Positions 15,910 through 24,553 of a stretch of 64,000 bases of DNA are shown here, in pieces. Source of the stretch: JACRLV01 sp045863555 (lineage in GTDB: Bacteria; Planctomycetota; Phycisphaerae; UBA1845; Fen-1342); assembly GCA_045863555.1 (NCBI GenBank), contig BTUU01000005.1, forward strand, positions 1 through 64,000, given 5' to 3'. Positions within the stretch are counted from its first letter, which is position 1. Every line of letters begins with the position of its first letter. The notes under the pieces are model-generated. The model did no database searches, was not told where the DNA came from, and saw nothing but the letters and a program-made list of their open reading frames with translations. Position numbers and translations under genes: made by a program.

Positions 15910-16995
15910 TCACCACATGTTTAGCCGGCGCGCGATCGGCCGCGCGAGGGCCTGGAGAGCGAAAAGCGGCCCGCTTTGGATCATGGTGTGTCGGAGGCAG
16001 CAGCGCAGCTGTTCTCGAAAACGCCGTTCCCTGGTAGTTGCCACATCGCGCGCCTGGCGATAGTCCACCTCGGAGTGCTCCCCGAGCGTGTCGCGGAGTT
16101 CGGCGAACTCGACCTGCAAGCGCCGTTGCTCGTCGCCATCCGCAAGAACCGGAGAGTGCATCTCGTTCAAGACGACCGGTACAAGCGTACAATCCACGAC
16201 GCGTCTCTGGATGATGTCACATGATAAAATAGCGCCGATGCGTGTTTCGGGTAGTGGTTGATCGAAGATAAAGTTACCGAGACTGTATGCGACGAGGGCA
16301 TCATCGATTATTTCGACGCCTTGCACGACGTGCGGGTGTGAGCCGATGATCGCGGTTGCGCCCGCCGCGACGAGCCGCCGGGCCAGGTGACGCTGCTCTT
16401 CGTCCGGGAGACTACAAAACTCCATGCCCCAGTGGACCATAACGATGATAATGTCGGAGTCGCAGGTCAGTTCGCTGACCGCTCTGACGAGCGCGTCGGG
16501 TGTGAGTCCACCGTTGAACGCATATTTCTCCAGCAGCAGGCAAGCACCTATTACCGCGATCCGCAGACCGCCGCGGGTAAGTCGCGCCAGACCGGGACCG
16601 GACTCGAAGTCATGGTTGGGACCAGCGCCCGCGACGGCTATTCCCGCAGCTGTGAGACTATCCGCCGTGTCACGAGCCGCGGCGAGCCCGTGTTCTAGGA
16701 TGTGATTGTTCGCAAGAGTCACAGCGTTAAAGCCCCAGTCGGCCAAGAGCGCAGCGACCTCGGGAGTCCCCCTCATGTGATGACGACGAAGCGACCAGCG
16801 GTGATAGCCGACATCCGAGAGCGGGCATTCGACATTTCCGAGAACCACTTGGTGTGACCCAAGGATCGAGCGGACAGACGGCGCCAAATAATCAATACCC
16901 GCATAGCGGAGATGGGTCCGGGGGCCGCGCCCGTACCGGTAGAATGACTCTCCGCACATGATGTCGCCGACGGCGGCGAGGCGCACCGTACTCAT
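15910..16995 (-). CDS. CapA family protein (PGA_cap metallophosphatase fold)
   Basis: The product is 362 residues. The family adopts a calcineurin-like fold and is associated with poly-gamma-glutamate and other capsule assembly. Metal-ligand-type motifs are visible: GDIM (D11), GNVECPLS (N54, E56), NNH (N96, H98), VHWGMEF (H188) and IGSHPHVVQGVE (H220, H222), then SLGNFIFD. It is the last gene of the minus-strand polysaccharide run. Its ATG overlaps the stop of the glycosyltransferase by 4 bp. The C-terminal 60 residues are basic and amphipathic and may contact the membrane. CapA proteins inside exopolysaccharide clusters have no settled biochemical role. Confidence 0.85.
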   Translation of the reverse strand: MSTVRLAAVGDIMCGESFYRYGRGPRTHLRYAGIDYLAPSVRSILGSHQVVLGNVECPLSDVGYHRWSLRRHHMRGTPEVAALLADWGFNAVTLANNHILEHGLAAARDTADSLTAAGIAVAGAGPNHDFESGPGLARLTRGGLRIAVIGACLLLEKYAFNGGLTPDALVRAVSELTCDSDIIIVMVHWGMEFCSLPDEEQRHLARRLVAAGATAIIGSHPHVVQGVEIIDDALVAYSLGNFIFDQPLPETRIGAILSCDIIQRRVVDCTLVPVVLNEMHSPVLADGDEQRRLQVEFAELRDTLGEHSEVDYRQARDVATTRERRFREQLRCCLRHTMIQSGPLFALQALARPIARRLNMW

Positions 16996-18179
16996 CGTCG
17001 TGGCTCTCCGACACAATCGAGGAGCGGCATGAGGAGGTCGGCGAGGGCCGAATGGTGGCGTTCCCAACTTCGCGGTTCCGCGAGTTGTTGGCGTGCGTCA
17101 GCGCGCGCCGGATTGTCGTTGGAAAGTTCCCAGCGAATCGCGTTGAGGAATTCCTCAGGCGTCGCGGCAAACGAGACTAGGTCACCGCCGATCCGCTGCA
17201 CCTCGTTGATCGGCACGGACACGATCGGCCGGCCAGAAGCAAAATACTCGTAGGTCTTCAGCGGGTTGCAGTGCCGAATCCACTCCGTCTGTCGCCACGG
17301 CAGGATACATACGCCGAAGCCGACGGCGAGCGCCGGAATCTCGTCGTAGGGAACTTGGCCAAGAAAGCGCGTATTAGGCAGCCGTCGAAGCGGGCCGTAG
17401 TCACCGCCGGTCACGGTTCCACCGAAGACGAAGGAGATATCCGGTGCGTTGGTGGCACACCATTCGAGCAGCGGAATGTCGTTCTGGTTGGTCAGCGTGC
17501 CAAAGTAGCCGACGATGGGTTGTGCGAGACCTTCCAAGTGCGGCGATCGCGCGCCCGACGCCGCTGCAGCAGCAAAACGCTCGTAGTCGACGCCGTGGCC
17601 GAGGTAATAGAGCGCGCTTGAGCGCACGCGAGCCTTGATGGCGAACAGTTCGTCCGAAACACAGATGACCACACCACATCGTTTGGTCAGCTCTTCGTCG
17701 CGACGGCGCAACGCGCTCTTGTCGCGTGTGTATGGGCACTCCCAAAACGCGTCGCTAACATGATAGACAGATGGGACATTCGGAAACCAATCCAGGGCGT
17801 CCGAGGCACGCGGATTCTCGATCCAGAGCAAATCGGGTCTTGTTCCCAGCAGCTTAAGCAAGGTCGAGACCTGCAACCAAACACCGTTATTGTTGAGCTG
17901 GTCAACGAATTTCGTGCCTTGCCAGGGCAGGAAGATCGGGCTGAGCGTTGTGAGCGCAGGCGATTCCCGCCGTACGGCTCGGGCGAAGCTTTTCAACTTG
18001 CGGACGATGCGGCTGCTCGCGCCCATGCGGACGCCGCCTCCGAGATCAGCGCTATACGGGTTGACATAAACGACCTCGTTATTCCGGGCGAGGCGTCGCA
18101 TGATGTGCGTGGTACAGCTCGGGTTCATTTGCCACCAGTCACCGGGACCGAAGCAGAGTATGTGCTTGTTCCGGATCAA
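16992..18179 (-). CDS. Glycosyltransferase, GT-B fold (GT4-like)
   Basis: The product is 395 residues from a TTG at 18179 whose TGA is shared with the stop of the CapK-like gene. The N-terminal half starts KHILCFGPGDWW and covers the acceptor-side domain. The C-terminal half has VGYFGTLTNQNDIPLLEW, FVFGG, TRFLGQVPYDEIP, then CNPLKTYEYFASGRPIVSVP, the usual GT4 donor-binding E-x7-E-like region. It should add a sugar from a nucleotide donor to the growing lipid-linked repeat unit at the inner membrane. The specific sugar cannot be inferred. The coding frame extends upstream of the TTG only as antisense-like, arginine-rich sequence. Confidence 0.82.
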   Translation of the reverse strand: MIRNKHILCFGPGDWWQMNPSCTTHIMRRLARNNEVVYVNPYSADLGGGVRMGASSRIVRKLKSFARAVRRESPALTTLSPIFLPWQGTKFVDQLNNNGVWLQVSTLLKLLGTRPDLLWIENPRASDALDWFPNVPSVYHVSDAFWECPYTRDKSALRRRDEELTKRCGVVICVSDELFAIKARVRSSALYYLGHGVDYERFAAAAASGARSPHLEGLAQPIVGYFGTLTNQNDIPLLEWCATNAPDISFVFGGTVTGGDYGPLRRLPNTRFLGQVPYDEIPALAVGFGVCILPWRQTEWIRHCNPLKTYEYFASGRPIVSVPINEVQRIGGDLVSFAATPEEFLNAIRWELSNDNPARADARQQLAEPRSWERHHSALADLLMPLLDCVGEPRR

Positions 18180-19561
18180 CTGGGGTCCACCGGTTGCGCG
18201 AGCACTTGGTTCACGATTGGCCGGAACTTCCCTAACGAGGTGCGCGGAATGGCATCCACGGGGCGAATTGTAACGCGCAGGTTGGAGGGCAAGTGTGCCC
18301 GGATCAACGCATGCAGGATGGCGTCGTCCTCTGCGGTGTAAGCCGCGCGCCGCACGCAGAGCCATGTCACGTGGTCTTCGGCATCCTGTACGAGTTGACT
18401 TTCGACAATGTTGCGAGCGCCGTACAGCAGGTGCGTGAGCAACGCGGCTCCGAGCCGCCTCCCGTCCGGCGCCACGAGATACTCTTGAGGGCGCCCGTAG
18501 ATGCGCTCGACGGTGGGGAAGGACCGGCCGCAAGCACAGCCACTTGTACCGGGCTCGACGATGTCACCGAGATCATAGCGGAGCAACGGCATTGCGAGGT
18601 TCCAGAAGCCCGTGGCGACGATGCGAGAACGGGTGTTGTTCGGGGCGATGCATTGCAACTCGGTAATACCGTACTCGGGAATAATGTGGTAAGTGTCCTG
18701 GTCGCACGTGAAGATGTAGCAGACGCGCTCCGCAGAGCCATAGAAGTCGAATACCCGGCAGTGGAAGGCATCCGTAATTAGCTTCTTGGCGTCCGGATGC
18801 AGTGTCTCTGATGTCGTCAACACAGCGCGCAGCCTGACGTCGTGGTGATTCTCGATTGCGTACCTTGCCAGAATCAACGCCGAGGAGGGGTAAGCAACTA
18901 GTGCTGCGACGCGGGCGTCGCGCATCACGTCCAAATAGTGCGGCGCGACCGAATCTGACAGGTGGTAAGTCGAGAGTACAAGCTTCTTTAGCACAGCATC
19001 GTACTTATACAGGCGCCCGTTGCTAGTGTCGGGCGGCGCCACGATCTCCCCAGTCAAATATGCGCAGCGGTCCGCCGGACCGATCCCGGCCCAATCCCAC
19101 TGTCGTCGGACAAAGGCGTGTTCGTTTCCGATCGACCAGAGATCCCGATTTAGATGCAAAGGGGTGCCGGTCGTACCGCCAGTGTGGGCGATACGCGTCA
19201 TCCATCGGGGGAAGCGGGAAGAATACATGTCCCGCCCTGCGGCGGCGACGTCCCGCTTCGACAGCACTGGCAGCCGTGGTAGGGCGACGTCCGCTTCGAT
19301 CTCTTTTGAACCGATACCGAGTCTGCCGAATTCTCGACGATAGAATTGAACGTATCGCAGTGCATGCCGGAGGACGACGCGAAGCCGCGCGCGCTGGTAT
19401 TGCGCGAGCTGCTCGGCATTTAGACGCTCCGTACGCATTAGCTCGCGGCGCAGGTGCCGATAGGGACCAAGCCCGCACTTCAGCAACCAAGACAGAGCTC
19501 CGTTTAGCGAGCTAGATAACGACGGCCGGATTGTCTCTCTCAAACTTGAGGGCTTTCTCAA
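18176..19561 (-). CDS. CapK/PaaK-like AMP-forming ligase
   Basis: The product is 461 residues and belongs to the phenylacetate-CoA ligase-like adenylating family, members of which (CapK) occur in capsule and exopolysaccharide loci. The phosphate-binding loop reads AHTGGTTGTPL (about residue 126). FDFYGSAERV (about 275) is the Y-G-x-[ST]-E motif, LLRYDLGD (about 327) holds the ribose-binding Asp, and RTSLGKFRPI at the end holds the catalytic Lys. A Cys pair (GCACGR) sits between the last two. It probably activates an acyl or amino-acid substituent for the polysaccharide. The start is uncertain: TTG at 19561 or ATG at 19438. Confidence 0.83.
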   Translation of the reverse strand: MRKPSSLRETIRPSLSSSLNGALSWLLKCGLGPYRHLRRELMRTERLNAEQLAQYQRARLRVVLRHALRYVQFYRREFGRLGIGSKEIEADVALPRLPVLSKRDVAAAGRDMYSSRFPRWMTRIAHTGGTTGTPLHLNRDLWSIGNEHAFVRRQWDWAGIGPADRCAYLTGEIVAPPDTSNGRLYKYDAVLKKLVLSTYHLSDSVAPHYLDVMRDARVAALVAYPSSALILARYAIENHHDVRLRAVLTTSETLHPDAKKLITDAFHCRVFDFYGSAERVCYIFTCDQDTYHIIPEYGITELQCIAPNNTRSRIVATGFWNLAMPLLRYDLGDIVEPGTSGCACGRSFPTVERIYGRPQEYLVAPDGRRLGAALLTHLLYGARNIVESQLVQDAEDHVTWLCVRRAAYTAEDDAILHALIRAHLPSNLRVTIRPVDAIPRTSLGKFRPIVNQVLAQPVDPS

Positions 19562-19582
19562 TCTATAGGATTACAACTGCGC

Positions 19583-20131
19583 CTACGGAGCGGGTGCGCG
19601 CGGCGCCGACGTTCGCGCTGGAGCGCTGTGGGGGACCTCGCCGTGCATGATAAATCGGTTCAGGGCGGCGAGCAGTTGTGGGGAGGCCTGGGCGCTGATC
19701 GGGACCGCGGCAAAGCGCTGGGAACAAACCGGTGACGTCAGCTCGTCGAGCCGTGCGGCCAAATCGTGCTCGTCTTTTGCCACCTGGACCCGACTCGAGG
19801 CGGCGAAGCGGCGGGCCGTCGCGAGTTGATGATCGTTGCGCGTCTCGCCCAAGTCACCTCGCCGCGGCATAACCAGAATCGCGCGAGCGTGTTCCAGCGC
19901 CGTGAGAATCGAACCTATCCCCGCATGTGCCACGATCATGTCTGCGGACCGTACCTTGGCGACAAACTCGCGAGAATCGAGGCGGACGGTGTGTGCCATG
20001 TGCCGCGGCGGCGTCGCGCGGTCGCCGATCTGCGCAAAGACTTCAATCTCTGGATGAGCCGCGGCCCAAGCATCCACGGCGAGGATCAACCGATCAAAGG
20101 GCATCTGCGCGCCGACGGTGACAAAGATCAC
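19583..20131 (-). CDS. PssE-like glycosyltransferase subunit (GT28 C-terminal/Alg13-like)
   Basis: The product is 182 residues. It starts GTG-ATC at 20131, overlapping the PssD-like stop by 4 bp, which fits the family N-terminus VIFVTVGAQMPFDRLI. The GT28 C-terminal domain has VRSADMIVAHAGIGSILTAL, the UDP-GlcNAc-type donor-binding region, and LVMPRRGDLGETRNDHQ. With the preceding gene it forms a split Alg13/Alg14-type enzyme: this half is catalytic and the partner anchors it to the membrane. In rhizobia the PssD/PssE pair adds a uronic acid to the polyprenyl-linked unit; the sugar here is unknown. Confidence 0.88.
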   Translation of the reverse strand: MIFVTVGAQMPFDRLILAVDAWAAAHPEIEVFAQIGDRATPPRHMAHTVRLDSREFVAKVRSADMIVAHAGIGSILTALEHARAILVMPRRGDLGETRNDHQLATARRFAASSRVQVAKDEHDLAARLDELTSPVCSQRFAAVPISAQASPQLLAALNRFIMHGEVPHSAPARTSAPRAPAP

Positions 20132-20604
20132 AGGACCGCCCCCGCGAATCGCGGACCCTCCCGACGAGCGAGTTCCGGCCATTGGGTCAACCAGAGATCG
20201 GCGTAACGTCTGGCGAGTTGACCCGCCATCGAGAGTCGCTCAACATTGGCAATGCTATCGAGCCAGATCGTGCGTGCGCCGAACCACCGGCCGAAGCGGA
20301 GTGCGAAATATCCCGGCGCAGCGCCGGTCGAAATCACAACCGTCGGGCGCTCCCGCATCATGATCCAGAACAGGCGCAGCGCCATGCGGAGCAGGGCGAA
20401 CTTGTTCCACCGAGTCGCGTCATTCACGACGCGAAAACGGCAGCCCGGAACATCGGCCCGGTATGCGTCCGAAACGGTCACATACGTCACCTCGCAACCC
20501 TCGAACGCGGGTCGAAGGCGCAATAACTGGACCCAGTGGCCGCCGCCAGACGCCACGGCGATGACCCGCGGCGGACGCACAGGCGGCCGATTCGCGACAC
20601 TCAC
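20128..20604 (-). CDS. PssD-like glycosyltransferase subunit (Alg14-like)
   Basis: The product is 158 residues from a GTG at 20604 whose GTGA overlaps the stop of the deacetylase. The Alg14 fold starts VIAVASGGGHWVQLLRL, with the glycine-rich loop, then VTYVTVSD and VVISTGAAPGYFALRFGRWF, ending IWLDSIANVERLSMAGQLAR. A hydrophobic stretch near residues 70-85 (LLRMALRLFWIMM) is the likely membrane contact. It is followed immediately by the PssE-like catalytic half, the order found in characterised exopolysaccharide clusters. Confidence 0.88.
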   Translation of the reverse strand: MSVANRPPVRPPRVIAVASGGGHWVQLLRLRPAFEGCEVTYVTVSDAYRADVPGCRFRVVNDATRWNKFALLRMALRLFWIMMRERPTVVISTGAAPGYFALRFGRWFGARTIWLDSIANVERLSMAGQLARRYADLWLTQWPELARREGPRFAGAVL

Positions 20605-21353
20605 GGGAAGGATCCTATCGAACCAAAGGGGACGACGCGGAGCGCCTCGCGTTCCGCCAGCCGGAGCAAGCGCTGCGTCGCATCCAGCACGAAGCCTTGG
20701 CGCTGCTCCCGATCCGCGCCGGTGCGCTCGAAGTCGTGAAACAGGACGACGGCGCCACCCGCGCTCGCGACCCGGTCAAGGAGCGGCTGGAGCGGCGGAA
20801 CAACCGCGGCCGTATCACCCGAATCGTGCGTCCACCAGGCGAGCCGGGCGGGTCGCGCCGCGGTCCAAGAGAGCGCCGTCAGTTTGCCATGCGGCGGGCG
20901 AAACAGCCGCGGGCAGGTCAGCCACGAATCGAGTGCAGCAAACCCCCGCGACACGTCCCGCATGGCCGCGAACGGCCCACAACGCCACGCATGCAGATGG
21001 TCCATGGAATGGCAGCCGATCTCGTGGCCGTCACGACGAATTGCGTCGAGCAGGTCCGCGCGCGGAACACCGCTCCGGCCGGTCGGAAAGAAGGACGCGC
21101 GCGCCCGGGCGGACTTCAACATGGCGAGCAAGGGGACCGTTACCGGTTCGCTCGGACCATCGTCGTACGTAAGAACCAACGAACGCGTGCTGCGACATCT
21201 GCGCGCGAGCCGCAGAATCGAAAGTCGCTTCAGGACGTGGGGCCCCATGTACTGGGTCGCCAAGCCGACTCCGACCGCGGCGGATATCCACGTCACCTCG
21301 GGAAGCAATGCACCTGTCCGACAATCGGTACCCGGAACGGGCACTGGATCCAC
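20601..21353 (-). CDS. Polysaccharide deacetylase (NodB homology)
   Basis: The product is about 250 residues from GTG 21353; the start is not certain because the frame is open back to 21446. A membrane segment (TWISAAVGVGLATQYM) lies near the N-terminus. The NodB catalytic motifs are complete: LTYDDGPSEP (catalytic Asp and metal Asp), HEIGCHSMDH (metal-binding His pair), RPPHG, and VVLFHD. It should remove N-acetyl groups from a GlcNAc-type sugar in the polymer or its lipid-linked precursor. It is coupled to PssD downstream and follows the FemAB-like gene by 34 bp. Confidence 0.85.
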   Translation of the reverse strand: MDPVPVPGTDCRTGALLPEVTWISAAVGVGLATQYMGPHVLKRLSILRLARRCRSTRSLVLTYDDGPSEPVTVPLLAMLKSARARASFFPTGRSGVPRADLLDAIRRDGHEIGCHSMDHLHAWRCGPFAAMRDVSRGFAALDSWLTCPRLFRPPHGKLTALSWTAARPARLAWWTHDSGDTAAVVPPLQPLLDRVASAGGAVVLFHDFERTGADREQRQGFVLDATQRLLRLAEREALRVVPFGSIGSFP

Positions 21354-21387
21354 AGTGAATGCGACACCCCAGGGGCTCCTCCAGGTT

Positions 21388-22497
21388 TCACTTGGGGGTC
21401 TCAACCGGAGACGACGCGGCAGACGTGTGATCTCCCTGGGAGCCAAGACGGCTCTTCCTCAGCCAGCGGTACGCTCGTTCCGCGACACCCACCAGCCGGC
21501 CGCGCAGACCGTCCGGCCGGTACTCGAATGGCCCAGGCGCCGTAACGTCGACGCCGCCCAGCCCCTCCTTGAAGTGATAGACGCCCGCGTTGCCATCCGG
21601 ATCAATCCCGCCCAGGTCATACCACCTGCACCCGCGGGCGCGGGCCTGCTCGATCACGTGCCATTGCAGCAGGTAGGCCGCTTTCTGCTCCATCCCGGTC
21701 GCATTCGACGCTCCAAGCAGGTACACGGCCGTCTGACCAACCAGACTCGCGACGACGCCGGCGGCGGGCCGGCCCTCGAAACTCGCAATCGCCACATGAA
21801 GCCGCTCGCTCGGCGACGCACGCTGCTGAACCGCGCGATAGAATGCAGCGTCCAACTCGGTCGAAAAACGCTTCCGTTCGGTCAGTTCCTGGTACAGACC
21901 CACGAAGGTCGAAAATAGGTCGTCGTCATCGCCGCAGCGAATCTCGAGGCCGTTCCGTTCGGCACGATTCAGACAGTTGCGCCATTTCTGCGCCAGGCGG
22001 GCACGGATCGCGGGCAATGGATCGCGAATGTCAACAAGCAGCGTCCGGTAGTGCCGGACGACGGACGGAGCGACAGCAAGGAATCCCAAGCGCTCGAACG
22101 CTTCCGCGACCGAATCGTTCCACGCGACCTCTCCCAACGGCGGAGCGATTCGAAGCACCATGGCCCGGCGCTGCACATACTCCGAAACCAGCGATCGGAG
22201 ACACCCCTCCAAATCGATGAGCGAGGCGGCACCGTCGAGCTGCGTGAGGGGACCGCCGTTGACATAGGCCACGCCGGTGCCGAGGAGGGGGACACGTTTG
22301 CAGCGTACATCGGCAAGGCCCACGACCTGGCCACCTCGTTCGATCGCCACGTGCTCGCTGGTCGCGCCCAGCCGTGATGCACAGGTAAGGCCGAACTGCC
22401 ACTGCTGGCGATAGCCCTGATCGGCGAAGCGCCCAACCAGCGCCTCCCATTGCGGGCGATCCAGTAATCGCAACGATGGGGAATGCGGAGCGGTCAT
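21388..22497 (-). CDS. FemAB/GNAT-fold acyltransferase-like protein
   Basis: The product is 369 residues with the double-GNAT organisation of FemAB-type proteins. Motifs include VRHYRTLLVDI, KWRNCLNRAERNGLEI and a second-lobe pattern QKAAYLLQWHVIEQARARGC followed by WYDLGGID and GVYHFKEGLGG. That last block is characteristic of proteins that add an aminoacyl or acyl group, here in a polysaccharide locus and not in peptidoglycan synthesis. The ATG at 22497 overlaps the previous stop by 4 bp. Substrate unknown. Two further members of the broad family lie in this locus (24532-25785 and 32113-33339). Confidence 0.82.
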   Translation of the reverse strand: MTAPHSPSLRLLDRPQWEALVGRFADQGYRQQWQFGLTCASRLGATSEHVAIERGGQVVGLADVRCKRVPLLGTGVAYVNGGPLTQLDGAASLIDLEGCLRSLVSEYVQRRAMVLRIAPPLGEVAWNDSVAEAFERLGFLAVAPSVVRHYRTLLVDIRDPLPAIRARLAQKWRNCLNRAERNGLEIRCGDDDDLFSTFVGLYQELTERKRFSTELDAAFYRAVQQRASPSERLHVAIASFEGRPAAGVVASLVGQTAVYLLGASNATGMEQKAAYLLQWHVIEQARARGCRWYDLGGIDPDGNAGVYHFKEGLGGVDVTAPGPFEYRPDGLRGRLVGVAERAYRWLRKSRLGSQGDHTSAASSPVETPK

Positions 22498-23354
22498 GAT
22501 TGACTGGCGCGCACGGCCAATCGCCCGCGCACCGCGCTGCCGGAAACCAGCGCCCGCAGGCGGCGCAGGAAGCGACGCCACGGCCCGAGCCACGCGTACG
22601 CACCGGCGATCGTCAAGCGAAACTCCGCCATCCACATGTCCGGCGAAACTCCGAACCGGCCAATCAGCCCGTCCGCAGGCACGCCGTGGACGACGGCGGG
22701 CTCGAGCGTGAAAACCGCCCGATAGCCGGCACGGCGCGCGGCCCCAGCGACGAAGGGACTTATCGACCCATGCGGGAGCGCCAGAAAATCAACCGGCCGT
22801 CCGGTCAGGGCCTCGAGCTCACGCTTCGACACAGCCAATTCGGATTCGGCCAGGGCCGGTTCGATCTCGGCCAGTCGGGGGTGAGTCACGGTGTGCGAAC
22901 CGAACTGAATGAGCGGGTCGCCTCGAAGAGCCGCAATCGCGGCACGATCCATCGTCACCAGGCCGGCTTCCGGGTGCCCCGGCGGCATCGACCACTTCGG
23001 TGCACTCCCCAGATTGCCGCTGACGACGAAAACCGTCGCCGGGATGCCCAGTTCGCGCATGACGGGGAACGCGCTTTCCCGGAGGCAGTCAAATGCGTCG
23101 TCGAAAGTCACCAGGATCGCCTGGCTCGTGCTGGAACCGCTGGCAGAGTCCGAAGCTACAGGCCGCGGGCAGCGGGCAACAAGATGCATCTGTCGCTCAA
23201 AACGGGGCCGCTGCGAACGCGTAACCGCGTGATAGCAAAGCACAATTGTGCCGGGTCGGATGCCAACCAGGCGCTGCGCAAGGAGCACAACGGTCGAAAC
23301 GACGAGGTACACCACCCTGACCAGGACGCCGCGCTTGACGTACGGACCGGTCAA
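22494..23354 (-). CDS. Polysaccharide deacetylase (NodB homology), membrane-anchored
   Basis: The product is 286 residues from a TTG at 23354 sharing TTGA with the stop of the aminotransferase. An N-terminal membrane helix (VLVRVVYLVVSTVVLLAQRLV) is followed by GTIVLCYHAVT, the start of the NodB domain. ILVTFDDAFDC carries the catalytic Asp pair, FGSHTVTHPRL the metal-binding His motif, and FLALPHGS the later conserved proline block. The order of motifs is that of PgaB/IcaB-type deacetylases, so it probably faces the periplasm. It is the second deacetylase within 3 kb; the two are not close copies. Confidence 0.85.
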   Translation of the reverse strand: MTGPYVKRGVLVRVVYLVVSTVVLLAQRLVGIRPGTIVLCYHAVTRSQRPRFERQMHLVARCPRPVASDSASGSSTSQAILVTFDDAFDCLRESAFPVMRELGIPATVFVVSGNLGSAPKWSMPPGHPEAGLVTMDRAAIAALRGDPLIQFGSHTVTHPRLAEIEPALAESELAVSKRELEALTGRPVDFLALPHGSISPFVAGAARRAGYRAVFTLEPAVVHGVPADGLIGRFGVSPDMWMAEFRLTIAGAYAWLGPWRRFLRRLRALVSGSAVRGRLAVRASQS

Positions 23355-24553
23355 GCGGTGCGCCTCATGCTCGCGCCAATCTCGCGGACAACCTGCCCGA
23401 TGTATCCGATACCTTCGGCGCGCATTTCATGATGGATCGGCAGTGCGATCACGCGGGACTTCAGTTCACAGGCCTCCGGAACGTCGTCCCAGGGCAGCGC
23501 CCGATGAAACCCCGCCCACCATCCGATCGCCGGCACTCCCCGCGCGAGAAGCCCGGTCAACCAATTCCGACGATCACGCACGATCAGCGGCATCACCAGC
23601 GGGCAGGCACGCGACGGCAAGTGACTGAAGAACGGGCGTATCCCCGGGACGCCCTCGATCAACTCCGCCAGCCGGGAGTAATTGCGCTGACGGGCGCTGC
23701 GAATCTTGTCCGGTGACGCACCCGGGAGAATGCCGGCCGTCACGCGTGATACCCCCACGTCCGCCAGACGAAGATCAAAATAGTAATCGTCCGGCATCCC
23801 GGGCCGCGCTGTTTCGACAGGGTCCTCGCTGCGCCTCCTAAAGAAACGCGCGGTAATCCATTGCGCCGCCCGGTGCAATCGGACATTTGCGGAAACACCC
23901 AGGACCCGCGCCTTCCAAAGCGGCAGCAAGCGCCGCATCAGCATGGGCCAACCGGGCGACCGGAGCGACGAGCCCGGCGACCAGGGCCCCGCCCGGAGGC
24001 TGAGCGCACCTCCGTCGGGAACCGAGAGGGTCTTCGGAAAACTGAACACGGCCGCATCGCCCATGGTCCCTACCGGCCCTTCGTCGCTTTCACTGAACAG
24101 CGAGAGTGCGCAATCTTCAACCAGGAACAACCCATGCGAGGTGCAGAATGAAACCACATCCCGCATCGGGTGGGGCCAACCGAAATAGTGTACAACGAGC
24201 ATGGCCCGGGTTCGGGACGACAAAAGCCCGGCCGCATGCCCGAGGTCGATCCTCCCGGCGCCATCGACGCGATAGAGCCGAACGGAGATTCCCTTTCGGA
24301 CAAAGGGGTCGATCTCGGAGCCGCAGCTGTAGCCGGGAGCAAGCAACTCATCGCCGGGCCGCAGGTCCGCGAGGCCGATGAACCGCCACAGGGCCGTGCG
24401 GGCTCGGTGCGTGGCCTGAACGGTGCGCCCCATGAAGTGCGACCACTTCGGCATCTGTCCGGCACGCTGCGCCGCGGCAAGACACTCGAGGGCCCCCACC
24501 CCGCGCGGGCCGCAATAGGGTCTGCCAAGCACTACAGCCGACTGCGAATCCAT
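23351..24553 (-). CDS. DegT/DnrJ/EryC1-type aminotransferase
   Basis: The product is 400 residues from ATG 24553, which overlaps the end of the upstream gene by 22 bp. This PLP enzyme class transfers an amino group to a keto sugar nucleotide. The PLP-ring Asp motif is FLVEDCALSLFS and the Schiff-base Lys motif is VFSFPKTLSVPDGG. GDELLAPGYSCGSEIDPF marks the N-terminal part of the fold. It probably makes an amino sugar for the repeat unit, in keeping with the deacetylases and acyltransferases around it. An extended frame up to 24649 lacks family sequence. Confidence 0.87.
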   Translation of the reverse strand: MDSQSAVVLGRPYCGPRGVGALECLAAAQRAGQMPKWSHFMGRTVQATHRARTALWRFIGLADLRPGDELLAPGYSCGSEIDPFVRKGISVRLYRVDGAGRIDLGHAAGLLSSRTRAMLVVHYFGWPHPMRDVVSFCTSHGLFLVEDCALSLFSESDEGPVGTMGDAAVFSFPKTLSVPDGGALSLRAGPWSPGSSLRSPGWPMLMRRLLPLWKARVLGVSANVRLHRAAQWITARFFRRRSEDPVETARPGMPDDYYFDLRLADVGVSRVTAGILPGASPDKIRSARQRNYSRLAELIEGVPGIRPFFSHLPSRACPLVMPLIVRDRRNWLTGLLARGVPAIGWWAGFHRALPWDDVPEACELKSRVIALPIHHEMRAEGIGYIGQVVREIGASMRRTA